Both the position numbers and the translations under genes were made by a program. A model generated the notes under the pieces. It did not search any database. It had not been told where the DNA came from and saw only the letters and a list, made by a program, of their open reading frames with translations. Shown piece after piece: positions 1-11,570 of a DNA stretch of 64,000 nucleotides; position 1 is the first letter of the stretch, and each line of letters begins with the position of its first letter. Where the stretch lies: NCBI GenBank assembly GCA_930367205.1, contig OV884013.1, positions 118,072,869 through 118,136,868 on the forward strand. Direction: 5' to 3'. Source of the DNA: Acanthosoma haemorrhoidale. Lineage: Eukaryota; Arthropoda; Insecta; Hemiptera; Acanthosomatidae.

Positions 1-140
1 ACAACCAATGAAGTTGCATTTACTGCAGTACGACAATTATCATACATAATTCATGACATAATAATGTATTTACCATTAAAGCTTCGAGAAGTTTTATGAA
101 ATAAAAATTTTACAAAGGAATTTTATTTTAATTTAATATA

Positions 141-1057
141 AAGGGTGGTCCCAGAATTAACGCAAGATTTGAATTGCCGCCATTTGTGCAGTAAAGTGCT
201 GGCAACCCTAAAAAATCAATTTGACAGCTGACAGTTTAGGGATAGTAAAAATGGAGCGTTACACGATAGAACAACGTGTCTTTATTGTGGAACATTATCT
301 CAAAAATAATGAAAGTTTGGCGGCAGCAGTTCGAAAATTTCATACAAAATATGGTCGGAATAGTGTTCTGACTTCATCAACTGTGAAGAGATTAATTGAA
401 AAATTTAGGGAGACTGGATCAGTTGGAGACACTATAAACAATGGTCGTCCAAAAACAAGCCGTTTAAATGTCAATATCGAAGCAGTGCGTAAGAGTGTTG
501 TTGAAAATCCAGGAACATCAATTCGGCGTCGTAGACAAGAATTGCAAATTTCAAGAAGCTCTCTACAGCGTATACTCACTAAAGATCTCCTAAGGGTCTC
601 CATGCTTGCAAAATTCAGTTAACGCAACAATTGAAGCCTAGTGACCATACACAGCGAAGAGAGTTCATTGAATGGATTATTGAACATCAACAAGTGGGTG
701 CTGATTTTTCGAGCAAAATTATCCTAAGCGATGAAGCACATTTTCATCTTGATGGCTTTGTTAATCGACAAAATTGTTGCATTTGGGGTTCGGAGAACCC
801 ACATGTGACTGTCGAAAAACAAATGCATCCACAACGTGTTACTGTTTGGTGTGGATTATGGGTTTGAGGCATCATGAAATTTCGACAAAAGAGTGCCTAT
901 GTGCCAGCAAAGTCATGGAGGCCATTTGCCCTATGTGTTATTCCATAAATAACCCTATCCTATTTACTTAATAATTCAATAAAAAAATAACGACAAAAAT
1001 ACTAAAAACTGTATTTTCTATTTAAATCAAATCTTGCGTTAATTCTGGGACACCCTT
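141..1057 (+). mobile_element. Tc1/mariner element relic, 917 bp, with both TIRs
   Basis: Both ends carry inverted repeats of about 30 bp beginning AAGGGTGTCCCAGAATTAAC (one extra G in the left copy), flanked by TA at 139-140 and 1058-1059, the target duplication of the Tc1/mariner superfamily. Inside is a broken transposase. A probable start at 251 (AAAATGG context, MERYTIEQ) opens an N-terminal helix-turn-helix region of the insect DUF4817 type. The frame breaks near 600 and continues from about 631 with a segment containing LSDEAHFHLDG, which fits the first catalytic aspartate. After TVWCGLW the element jumps to the extreme C-terminal NFDKR/CQQS region, so the second and third catalytic aspartates are deleted. 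It is the only copy here that keeps the first catalytic block. It cannot encode an active transposase. Confidence 0.88.
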
Positions 1058-1059
1058 TA

Positions 1060-1434
1060 CTATCCGATTCTAAACAGGTGCCAGTTTAAACATGTTATAA
1101 TTAAATATCTTATAATATTTTTGGGATGTACACATTGAAACGTGTTATTTAAAGGAAAAAGTAAATCATGTATTTTCTAGTAAGTATTATGTAATAAATA
1201 TTATAAATAAATAAATATTTCCCCACAACGATGTTGTCCGGTCAAATATTACGTATTTTCTCTCTCTTCAAGTGGCCTTCGCTGGCTCCAACATTTACGT
1301 TACAATTTCGCTGTTATTTCTTATTTTAATTAATTAATACTTCAACTAAACGATTTTCGCATAAGAAAGTTACAATTTTTGGGTGTTTAGCGTTTTCCCA
1401 TTTATGAAAATGCTTTATTTTCATAATTAATGTT
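1060..1434. other. AT-rich spacer, nothing recognised
   Basis: This is unique-looking AT-rich sequence between the mariner relic and the first LINE fragment. I see no ORF, RNA gene or repeat. Confidence 0.4.
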
Positions 1435-1948
1435 TTATCCAAACTTTTTTTTTTTTTTATATATATACTCTTTATTGGGCTATAATTACAATCTGCCTTT
1501 TATAAGGCAATCAGTAATTGCGATAAACGCTCTCATTCATACCATATTTACAATTCATCATTCACTCACTCATTCATACAATATTTACAGACAGCCCAGA
1601 GACCTCCCAAATCCACATGCGAAGAGAAAGCGGAGTCTTGGGATGTCCCAGACGCTCAGGACATGATTGGAGTAACTGGCCATTGCCAGGACCCCCGCTG
1701 TCACGTATTTATAGTAGGTCACGAGGCCACTGCCGTTTAAGTCTCCGAGGAGGATTATAGGGATGAGTGGCGCAGTGCAATGACTGTGCTACAGGATTAG
1801 GGTGGTTGGAAAGGCTACTGTGGAATTTCATAAACTTAGAAGGGATGAGTTCTAGAATGTAGGGTATATTAAGGTCGTTATGAAGGGTTTTGTTGCTGAC
1901 ATAATAAGGGGCATTTACTATTGTTCTCAGGACAAGGTTATCCAAACT
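1435..1948 (-). mobile_element. Jockey-clade LINE, 5'-truncated, with 11-bp target duplication
   Basis: Minus-strand fragment of a non-LTR retrotransposon. Its coding part encodes the last residues of a Jockey-type ORF2 (LRTIVNAPYYVSNKTLH ... RRLKRQWPRDLL, stop at about 1709), followed by the 3' UTR and a poly(A) tract read as poly-T at 1445-1458. The insertion is bounded by TTATCCAAACT at 1435-1445 and again at 1938-1948, a textbook target-site duplication that fixes both ends. LRTIVNAP-YVSN-TLH and a terminal PRDLL are familiar from the C-terminus of Jockey/Juan-like elements. The copy is heavily 5'-truncated, so it is dead on arrival. Confidence 0.9.
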
Positions 1949-2715
1949 ATTTAAAAATTTTAGAATTATGAAAAAAAAAACGAAACGTTTATGATTTTTA
2001 AATTGTACTTTTATGCGTTAACTTTTAATCATAACGACTGTTATTTTAATGCATTAAATATTTTATGCAAGTATGTACAGTATTTATCTGGTTGAATGTT
2101 TGAGCCTACAATTAAGTGTTCCACGATATAAGTATCCAAGTACACTATATATATAATACCAAAAATAATTGAGAGCTGGAAGAAGGTCCCGCTTTTAACT
2201 AAGTGTACAATTAATCGTGAATAAGTTTTCTCATTGCTCGCTGACAAATTCATACTGGGTGCCGAAAGCCTGGATTGGTACTTAGATAAAACAGGAAATA
2301 ATTAAGTAGAGCTTACGGCAGAGTAAAGTCTATAAAATATTCATGATCTTTGGCAATTTAAAGTTTACATCGTCGCAGAAGCTCCTGTGGAAAATTTCGT
2401 AACTGGAGTGGTTCTACGAGCTTAATAACCTAGAGTTAGGTCGGCTGGAGCAAGTTCGACCTTATGATTAACGAAGTTTCCAGACCTTTCCAGCTTTGCG
2501 GGATAACCTCCACCTGTCTTTGAGGGGCCAAAAATTCAGCGCAAAAATCTCTACTTCATGCTAGTTAATAGTTACTAGTTACTAGTCACAAAAGTAAATT
2601 CGTTTCCTCTCCAGCTGTAAGAATAAAACTTAGGCTCATTTCATCGAGTTATGCCTCAACTGTCAAGTCTATCATAATAGATCCATTTGGTTTCGGGATA
2701 GTTCAATTTATATTA
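1949..2715. other. Intergenic, nothing recognised
   Basis: AT-rich sequence with one chance minus-strand reading frame at 2041-2253. Its product has no recognisable motif. I see no repeat or RNA gene. Confidence 0.35.
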
Positions 2716-2717
2716 TA

Positions 2718-3476
2718 AAGGGTGTCCCAGAATTAACGGAAGATTTGATTCAAATAGAAAACACAGTTTTTAGTATTTTTGTTGTTATTTTTTTATTGCA
2801 TTATAAAGTAAATAGGATAGGGTTATTTAAGGAATAACACATCGGGCAAATGGCCTCCACGACTTTGCTGGCACATACGCACTCTATTGTCGAAATTTTC
2901 CACGACCATTTGGCATAAATGTGGTTGAATTTCGTTGATGTAGCGTTGAATTTCCTCTTTTAATGCACGAGTGAATGTGGGCTTGTTGACATACACCTTT
3001 GACTTCAAATAACCCCATAAAAAGAAATCTAAAGGTGTTAAATCACACGATCTAGGCGGCCAATTTTGATCACCGAAACGAGAGAGTATTTGAATTGTTT
3101 CATGGGGTGTATGGCATGTGGCACCATCTTGTTGAAACCACATATTGGTCACGTGGATATCATCCAATTTCGGCACAAAGAACTGTGTTTACGACGCCGA
3201 ATTGATGTTTTTGGATTTTCAACAACACTCTCACGCATTGCTTCGATATTGACATTTGAACGGCTTGTTTTTGGACGACCAGAGTGTTTGGTGTCTCCAA
3301 CTGATCCAGTCTCCCTAAATTTTTCAATTAATCTCTTCACAGTTGATGAAGTCAAAACACTATACCGACCATATTTTGTATACAATTTTCGAACTGTGGC
3401 CGCCAAACTTTCATTATTTTTGAGATAATGTTCAACAATAAAGACCCGTCGTTCTGTCGAGTAACGCTCTTATTAA
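2718..3476 (-). mobile_element. Internally deleted mariner relic lacking its 5' TIR
   Basis: The 3' TIR starts at 2718 after a TA. The transposase reads on the minus strand in two frames. One is an N-terminal HTH part (about 3149-3406, LTSSTVKRLIEKFRETGSVGD). The other is a C-terminal catalytic part (about 2823-3176) with MWFQQDGATCH and SCDLTPLDFFLWGY, the second and third catalytic aspartate blocks. They meet at a deletion junction shared with most other copies here, which removes the first aspartate block and shifts the frame. This copy also has the 27-bp deletion between the D2 and D3 blocks (ETIQIL runs straight into SRFGDQNW). It is truncated at about 3476 and abuts another repeat. Confidence 0.85.
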
Positions 3477-3489
3477 TTTAACGCTTTTA

Positions 3490-3955
3490 TTAATTTAATT
3501 ATCATTATTCTTCATTGTGACACATCCAGGCAAAATATTATACCTCTGTGAGAAACCGACATGACAAATGTTTACACCACTTTTATGACAGTTTTGATTA
3601 GTTTTATTATTTATAATGCGTCCAAAAGTTCCAAGGAAAAATACAAATTTTATTTTAGGACGTCTAAATATTTCATTTGAAACACTGCTCAAAATTATAG
3701 AAGAATCATTATTTTTTATTACTGATCAAATAATGAACAAAGCACTCATACCCAAATTTTATGGAGAAAGCAGAGTTTTTTAGACCGGTGCAACAAAGCC
3801 AAGATAGTCAAACGTGTAAAAACATTCGTGGTTTGAAAAAAAATAAAATTTAAGCGGTAGTATATCCCTGATGTTTATTGAAAATCAATCGCTATAAACA
3901 AGTTTCAGAAAAAACAAAATTACAAATTTTTGATAAAACACTTCATTTTTTCGAA
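3490..3955 (-). repeat. Unclassified dispersed repeat, copy 1
   Basis: This segment is the reverse complement of 23465-23920 over about 450 bp with modest divergence and small indels. Both copies contain a roughly 50-residue open stretch (KFVFFLGTFGRIINN ... ILPGCVTMKNND), but the flanking frame is broken in one copy and stop-rich in the other. I do not recognise it as a known transposon family. No terminal inverted repeats or target duplication were found by eye. Confidence 0.65.
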
Positions 3956-5070
3956 CAATAGTTCTTCCCGGCTCTAATAGAATCTGAAGATACATAAGTT
4001 GGTAAAATATTTGTTCATAATGAATATTAAATTGTGAAAATTAAACAAAAGTCTGTTAGTGGTTTTTAGAAATAGTTTTAGATAACAGTTCGGATTTGAC
4101 AGGAGTCCCTTCCCCTGATGTTGAGGCAATTCAATGAGGGACTTGGAGCCACAGCACGTCATGACTCTGACCTCTTTGGTCAGGGGGTCATGGTTGCTTT
4201 TGTTAGCTGTATACACATCTCTTGGCCGAGGCGTCCCCTACAAGCGTTAAGTAACAACTTCACATACCCAGTACCTCTTTCCTTTCTTGTTAAGTATATG
4301 CACTTGGTGTTTGCAGTCATAAAAGTAAGACTTGCTTTAATTACAGTCTTTAACTTTACCACCACCAGGTATTTCCTCTTTAATTTAATTAGGAATTAAC
4401 TTTTCATAATTTTTTTTTTCATATAAGCGATCTATTAACTCAGACATAAGTTACATCCCGTGGATGTGAGACTCAGCGTCAATGCGATCATGTTTTAATT
4501 GTCGTACGTTAAATTTGCGAACATACCAATAGAGGGTCTTGTTTTAGTTGCAAATAAATATTCATCATTGCCAAAATCAATAATAACATTTAGATACATA
4601 ACGAGTATCGTCAATCAAACTCGTTTGACCACTCTAACGGCTAGGTGAGTTGTTTGAAAAAAAAAAGTTTGAAACTCCGTTTGGGTTCGATACAAACTGC
4701 GCAAATTTGATAGGAATTAGGGTACACCATTATCAGAACCACTTGGCAGTGAGGGTGATTGCAAGAGCCTCCGAGGGTGTGGGTAAATGGGGCGGTCGGA
4801 ATGCCAGTTACAGCTAATCTGTTTACCCTCTACTTAGAGAAGGGATTATACGACACGACCGGAATATAGATGAACAATTAAAGTTGTTTTTCTTGGTGGA
4901 ATGAGGTGAAGTAGGCCACCGACTTAGCCTGGGGACTTAATAACGCAAAGTAAACAATGCAGCTAAGAGCCTGGGCTGGCCCTCGCAGCCAACACAGGAT
5001 TGATTAGAGTCTTTGCTTGCAGAGTCAGTAGCCCATGGGCACACGTAGCAAAAAAAACAACCGAATACAA
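3956..5070. other. Intergenic, nothing recognised
   Basis: About 1.1 kb. Short overlapping reading frames occur on both strands around 3974-4399, which suggests chance. A higher-GC patch at 4730-4960 has no recognised content. Confidence 0.3.
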
Positions 5071-5748
5071 CTTTTTTTTTACCGAAACAACATTTATTAC
5101 GATAAAATTACAATTTTCCTTATTGGACAATAAGAAACTGTGATCAATCTCATTTGTCGAATATTTACAATTTCCATTCACTCGCTCATTCATACAGTAT
5201 TTACAGACAACCAAGAGACCTCCCAAATCCACATGTTTGTCACCTCCCTCGCATGCGAAATAGGAAGCGGAGTCTTGGGAAGTCCCCCACGCTCCTCCGT
5301 CAGCCGCGTCACCGGATACGAGCCAGTGGAGGCTGACAAAGAGCGTGAGAGCCAAAGACGCTGACTACATGATTGGAGAAACCGACCATTGCCAGGACTC
5401 CCACTGTCACGTATTTATAGCAGGCCACGAGGCCACTGTCGTTTTAGTCTCCGAGGAGGATTATAGGGTTGAGTGGTGCAGTGCAACGACTGTGCTATGG
5501 ACGTTTATGAACTTGGAAGGGAAGAGTTCAAGAATGTAGGGTATAATAAGATCGTTATGAAGGGTTTTGTTGCTGACGTTATAAGGGGCATTTACTATTC
5601 TCAGGACTTTTCATTGAAAGGATTGGATACGCTTGATGTTCGACTTTTTTGCTGTCCCCCATAGCTCTATTCCGTATGTCCAGATTGTCTTGAGTATAAC
5701 TTTGTAGATTAGTAATTTATTTTCTGCGTCTGTTTAGCCTCGTGTGTG
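5071..5748 (-). mobile_element. Jockey-clade LINE, 5'-truncated
   Basis: Same family as 1435-1948 but extending further toward the 5' end. The poly(A) tail appears as poly-T at 5072-5080. The 3' UTR and the C-terminal reverse-transcriptase coding region (VLRTIVNAP-type segment and the 'IWTYGIELWG'-like segment, both frame-damaged) follow on the minus strand. Similarity to the copy at 38420-39228 fades near 5748, taken as the 5' truncation. No clean target duplication was seen. Confidence 0.82.
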
Positions 5749-5749
5749 G

Positions 5750-6482
5750 TCTCTTTGGTTGTACTCTGATCTTTTTTCAAAGCGAATAAATCTTTCGCCT
5801 TTTAAAAGAAATTAATTAAAGTAAATTAATAATACTACTTTCATTTCTTGTTAATAAAGTTTGCTATATGTTCCCTTTCCAGAGTGCTCCTCCATGCAAG
5901 ATTGTGTGTCTTTAACAGGCTAAGCTTAAACAGGACAATCACAAACACTACGACACACAAACAGGGAGATATCCTCACGGGTAAAATGTTTTTGAGGACT
6001 CAATAAGAAAAATTATTTAGGAAAAGTTCTTATAATGTTTCAAACATATTTAATTTGTTTGTTGTTGATTATTATTTAAGAATAAAATTATAATTGGAAC
6101 ACGAAGGCCCCTAGTGATTGAAGTACTTCTAAATAGTCAGATGGTGCGAAGGTTATTGTCGCCTACTGGCGAAGTTCTAACCGTGGATCGTTGCCCTCAT
6201 CGCAGAGTGGGAGGATTGACAGCCTAAGACAGATGGCTAGCTATCGTGGATTGGATCTGTGGATTTGATGATCGAGCTGCCACCTTTGATGATGGCATCT
6301 AGATCTGCTTCCCAGAAAACAATCCGATCCTTGGGAAGATTCTATCGGATTACCAATCCACGGAACAGAAAAACGGAAATTGATCGTGTGGCTTAGTGCG
6401 TCCGAGCTGCAGACAAATCGCCTCTCTTGTTGCATTGACACAAAAAAACTAAAGAAAATATGTTCGGTGCTAATTAGATCAT
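5750..6482. other. Spacer before the minisatellite, with a nested foldback
   Basis: No gene recognised. At 6243-6361 there is an inverted repeat (CGTGGATTGG at the left end, CCAATCCACG at the right end). Inside it are smaller inverted repeats (CTTCCCA/TGGGAAG and ATCCGAT/ATCGGAT), so the region could fold into a structured hairpin. Confidence 0.4.
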
Positions 6483-9450
6483 ACATGCTAAATAAGTTCG
6501 ACCCCGTCGAATGACAATTAGATCATACATGCTAAATACGTTCGACACTGTCGAATGACAATTAGATAAAAACATGCTAAATACGTTTGACCCTGTCGAG
6601 TGACAATTAGATTAACACATGCTAAATAAGTTCGACCCCGTCGAATGACAATTAGATCATACATGCTAAATACGTTCGACCCCGTCGAATGATAATTAGA
6701 TCGTACATGCTAAATACGTTCGACACTGTCGAATGACAATTAGATAAACACATGCTAAATACGTTTGACCCTGTCGAGTGACAATTAGATAAATACATGC
6801 TAAATATGTTCGACCCTGTCGAGCGACAATTAGATAAATACATGCTAAATACGTTTGACCCTGTCGAGTGAGAATTAGATTAACACATGCTAAATACGTT
6901 CGACCCTGACGAGCGACAATTAGATAAATACATGCTAAATATGTTCGACCCTGTCGAGCGACAATTAGATAAATACATGCTAAATACGTTCGACCCTGTC
7001 GAGCAACAATTAGATAAATACATGCTAAATACGTTCGACCCTGTCGAGCGACAATTAGATAAATACATGCTAAATACGTTCGACCCTGTCGAGCGACAAT
7101 TAGATAAATACATGCTAAATACGTTCGACCCTGTCGAGCGACAATTAGATAAATACATGCTAAATACGTTTGACCCTGTCGAGTGAGAATTAGATTAACA
7201 CATGCTAAATATGTTCGACCCTGTCGAGCGACAATTAGATAAATACATGCTAAATACGTTTGACCCTGTTGAGTGAGAATTAGATTAACACATGCTAAAT
7301 ATGTTCGACCCTGTCGAGCGACAATTAGATAAATACATGCTAAATACGTTTGACCCTGTCGAGTGACAATTAGATAAATACATGCTAAATATGTTCGACC
7401 CTGTCGAGCGACAATTAGATAAATACATGCTAAATACGTTTGACCCTGTCGAGTGAGAATTAGATTAACACATGCTAAATACGTTCGACCCTGACGAGCG
7501 ACAATTAGATAAATACATGCTAAATACGTTTGACCCTGTCGAGTGAGAATTAGATTAACACATGCTAAATACGTTCGACCCTGTCGAGCGACAATTAGAT
7601 AAATACATGCTAAATACGTTCGACCCTGTCGAGTGAGAATTAGATTAACACATGCTAAATATGTTCGACCCTGTCGAGCGACAATTAGATAAATACATGC
7701 TAAATACGTTCGACCCTGTCGAGCGACAATTAGATAAATACATGCTAAATACGTTCGACCCTGTCGAGCGACAATTAGATAAATACATGCTAAATACGTT
7801 CGACCCTGTCGAGTGAGAATTAGATTAACACATGCTAAATATGTTCGACCCTGTCGAGCGACAATTAGATAAATACATGCTAAATACGTTCGACCCTGTC
7901 GAGCGACAATTAGATAAATACATGCTAAATACGTTCGACCCTGTCGAGCGACAATTAGATAAATACATGCTAAATACGTTTGACCCTGTCGAGTGAGAAT
8001 TAGATTAACACATGCTAAATACGTTCGACCCTGTCGAGCGACAATTAGATAAATACATGCTAAATACGTTCGACCCTGTCGAGTGAGAATTAGATTAACA
8101 CATGCTAAATATGTTCGACCCTGTCGAGCGACAATTAGATAAATACATGCTAAATACGTTCGACCCTGTCGAGCGACAATTAGATAAATACATGCTAAAT
8201 ACGTTTGACCCTGTCGAGTGAGAATTAGATTAACACATGCTAAATATGTTCGACCCTGTCGAGCGACAATTAGATAAATACATGCTAAATACGTTTGACC
8301 CTGTTGAGTGAGAATTAGATTAACACATGCTAAATATGTTCGACCCTGTCGAGCGACAATTAGATAAATACATGCTAAATACGTTTGACCCTGTCGAGTG
8401 ACAATTAGATAAATACATGCTAAATATGTTCGACCCTGTCGAGCGACAATTAGATAAATACATGCTAAATACGTTTGACCCTGTCGAGTGAGAATTAGAT
8501 TAACACATGCTAAATACGTTCGACCCTGACGAGCGACAATTAGATAAATACATGCTAAATACGTTTGACCCTGTCGAGTGAGAATTAGATTAACACATGC
8601 TAAATACGTTCGACCCTGTCGAGCGACAATTAGATAAATACATGCTAAATACGTTCGACCCTGTCGAGTGAGAATTAGATTAACACATGCTAAATATGTT
8701 CGACCCTGTCGAGCGACAATTAGATAAATACATGCTAAATACGTTTGACCCTGTCGAGTGAGAATTAGATTAACACATGCTAAATACGTTCGACCCTGAC
8801 GAGTGACAATTAGATAAATACATGCTAAATATGTTCGACCCTGTTGAGCGACAATTAGATAAATACATGCTAAATACGTTTGACCCTGTCGAGTGAGAAT
8901 TAGATTAACACATGCTAAATACGTTCGACCCTGACGAGCGACAATTAGATAAATACATGCTAAATATGTTCGACCCTGTCGAGTGACAATTAGATAAATA
9001 CATGCTAAATACGTTCGACCCTGTCGAGCGACAATTAGATAAATACAGGCTAAATACGTTCGACCCTGTCGAGCGACAATTAGATAAATACATGCTAAAT
9101 ACGTTCGACCCTGTCGAGCGACAATTAGATAAATACATGCTAAATACGTTCGACCCTGTCGAGCGACAATTAGATAAATACATGCTAAATACGTTCGACC
9201 CTGTCGAGCGACAATTAGATAAATACAGGCTAAATACGTTCGACCCTGTCGAGCGACAATTAGATAAATACATGCTAAATACGTTCGACCCTGTCGAGCG
9301 ACAATTAGATAAATACATGCTAAATACGTTCGACCCTGTCGAGCGACAATTAGATAAATACATGCTAAATACGTTCGACCCTGTCGAGCGACAATTAGAT
9401 AAATACATGCTAAATACGTTCGACCCTGTCGAATGACAATTAGATAAATT
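6483..9450. repeat. 45-bp minisatellite, about 66 units
   Basis: A continuous tandem array of a 45-bp unit (ACATGCTAAATACGTTCGAC, then CCTGTCGAGCGACAATTAGA, then TAAAT). The first few units are more diverged and include 44-bp forms. At least three unit types recur: TCGAGCGACAATTAGATAAAT, TCGAGTGAGAATTAGATTAAC and CTGACGAGCG. Runs of them are copied as blocks: about 7096-7709 matches about 8131-8744 at an offset of 1,035 bp (23 units). Because 45 is a multiple of three and the unit lacks stops in several frames, long reading frames appear on both strands, including 973 codons on the minus strand. These are by-products of the repeat, not evidence for a protein. Confidence 0.95.
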
Positions 9451-9705
9451 CGGGTTTGTTTTATTTTACTTTTCACAGGTAAGTTAAATGTTGAACCAAT
9501 CACAATCCTACCGTTTGAGTAGGATAAATTATTCTTAAAACAACCCCACGTGATCTCACAGAAATATCGCTTGCGGCCTAAATAAGTCATGAAACCAGTC
9601 ATAAATAAGTCATTCAAAGAACGATAGCTTCAAAAAATAAATGTTTGCATCACTTTATAAATTATAAAGTATTACTTTATAAAAGGGATGTATGGAAAAT
9701 ATATA

Positions 9706-10147
9706 AAGTGTGTCCCAGAATTAACTCAAGATTTGATTTAAATAGAAAACACTGTTTGTAATATTTTTGTTGTTATTTTTTTATTGAATTATAAAGTAAA
9801 TAGGATAGAGTTATTTATGGAATAACACATAGGGCAAATGGCCTCCACGACTTTGCTGGCACATACGCACTCTTTTGTCGAAATTTTCCATAACCATTTG
9901 GCATAAATTTGGTTGAATTTCCTCTTTTAATGAACGGGGGGACGGGTGTGGGCTTGTTGACATACACCTTTGATTTAAAATAACCCCATAAAAAGAAATC
10001 TAAAGGTGTTAAATCATGCATGTATGTATGCTATGTACGGCACGTGGCACCATCTTGTGGGAACCACATATTGGCCACATCAATACCATCCAATTTCGGC
10101 ACAAATGGCGGCAAATTCGAACCTTGCGTTAATTCTGGGACACCATT
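9706..10147 (-). mobile_element. Short mariner derivative, 442 bp, both TIRs
   Basis: TA-flanked element (9704-9705 and 10148-10149) with the family TIRs, though the outermost bases have decayed. The C-terminal transposase part is readable on the minus strand (LTPLDFFLWGY..., RVRMCQQS-type end). The whole HTH region and much of the catalytic core are deleted, leaving only the 5' and 3' UTR-like ends plus a fragment of the C-terminus. It is the most reduced, MITE-like member of the family here. Confidence 0.85.
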
Positions 10148-10149
10148 TA

Positions 10150-11570
10150 CAGGTAAATTAGGTATTTAGTAAAATAGGTAGGTAATTAATTTAAATTAGT
10201 CAGAGATAGTTGATGAGTTGTGGTTTCGAGCAGTGAGTGCGGTCCAGCGACCGTAGCAGAAGGTTCACTGCCTCTGATGCCTGATGACTTGCCGAGGTAA
10301 AAATAATATGGTGCTCGTAAAATTAACGAAACATTACTGTACTGTCTTATTTTATAGGATCGTTTATTATTTATCAATTGCCGTTCTCATATTTCAAATT
10401 CAGCTTATTTGAGAATAATTAAGTTCTTCAGTATGTCACATTGATGGCTTATTGTTACTGGACAGTATCCACATAACTTTCCATTGATCAACACTAAATT
10501 CCTTTGCGAGAAAATATATCGGTAATTTGGCAAGTGGATTTATTATTTTTTTTTTTCCCATGGTTAATGTAAAATTAATCTGCTGAGTTCAAGATGGATT
10601 TCTCAAAACAGGACCATGAGTCAAGATGTGAAAATGTTAAAAAAATAAAATAAAAAAGATTAATAGAGTTATATATTTAAATAAATAACAATTAGGTTTG
10701 GCTTATCGTAGAAGCTTCGTAATTTTTATGATCAATTTCAAAAGTAATTTTTCAATTTCTTATATAATATCGCCAGCCTCGTAAAAGTTGATATCAGACT
10801 TGAGCTCTTAAGGAAGTTTTCTAACAAGTTTATGTCTGTATGTTTCGCTTTCCCACTCTACCCCAAACTCATTGGATTCAAACACAAAATAAAGGACTCA
10901 CGTGAAACTGGCATGTTATAAACGAAAAGTTGATTGGCATATTGAAAATGTAGGGTTGGCTATATTGAAAATGAAATTTCTTTTCAATGTATTCACCTGA
11001 GGCCTCTCTCTTATTTATGTCAATGTGTATTTTTCAATATTCCCTGCTCTCTTATACAATGAACTCTTCTAAATATGGTTTTCCTCTGAAACGCGTGCTT
11101 TTCGAAAAATTTGTTTAATTTTTAGACACAAAGATCTGTTTTTTAAAAAAAAAAAAACTTCTGAGCTTCTCATTGTGTCTATCACTAACGGGCACATAAC
11201 GGGGATACATTCAACAAACTCTTAATTTACGCTATAGATGTTTTTTGAAGTGTTGTACAAATGGAGTTAGCAAGAAAAAAATTAAACAATTAGATAATCT
11301 CAGAAGCTAAACTTGCATCGTAATCACAATGCAAAAATAAATTAAAAGATTTTCCAATAGGTAAAAAATCGATTGATATATTTTAAAATTAATTCAGTTC
11401 ATAATTGCTTTGTGAAATTAAAAAAAAAATTGAGGAAGGAATTAGCTTTAATATTAATTATACAGTGTTAATTGAGCTATATATAATGATTTATGAAGGG
11501 CGTTCCTAAGGCCTGTAAGCTATTAGATTCCATGCTTTTATCCTATATATATATATTCTAAGTATAGACA
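10150..11570. other. AT-rich intergenic sequence, nothing recognised
   Basis: About 1.4 kb of low-complexity AT-rich DNA with homopolymer runs. No ORF with recognisable motifs and no RNA gene. Confidence 0.35.

Noticed and set aside
1430..1666. ORFs on the strand opposite to the Jockey fragments (also at 5140, 38472 and 42994)
   Set aside because: They recur in every copy because they are antisense to the LINE 3' UTR.
4118..4399. A 93-residue ORF with a partly GC-rich start
   Set aside because: Frames are open on both strands over the same stretch and no motif is visible, so chance is the simplest reading.
6696..9617. A 973-residue repetitive protein on the minus strand
   Set aside because: It is the translation of a 45-bp minisatellite that is open in several frames on both strands, and unit differences change residues freely. 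There are no promoter or splice signals.
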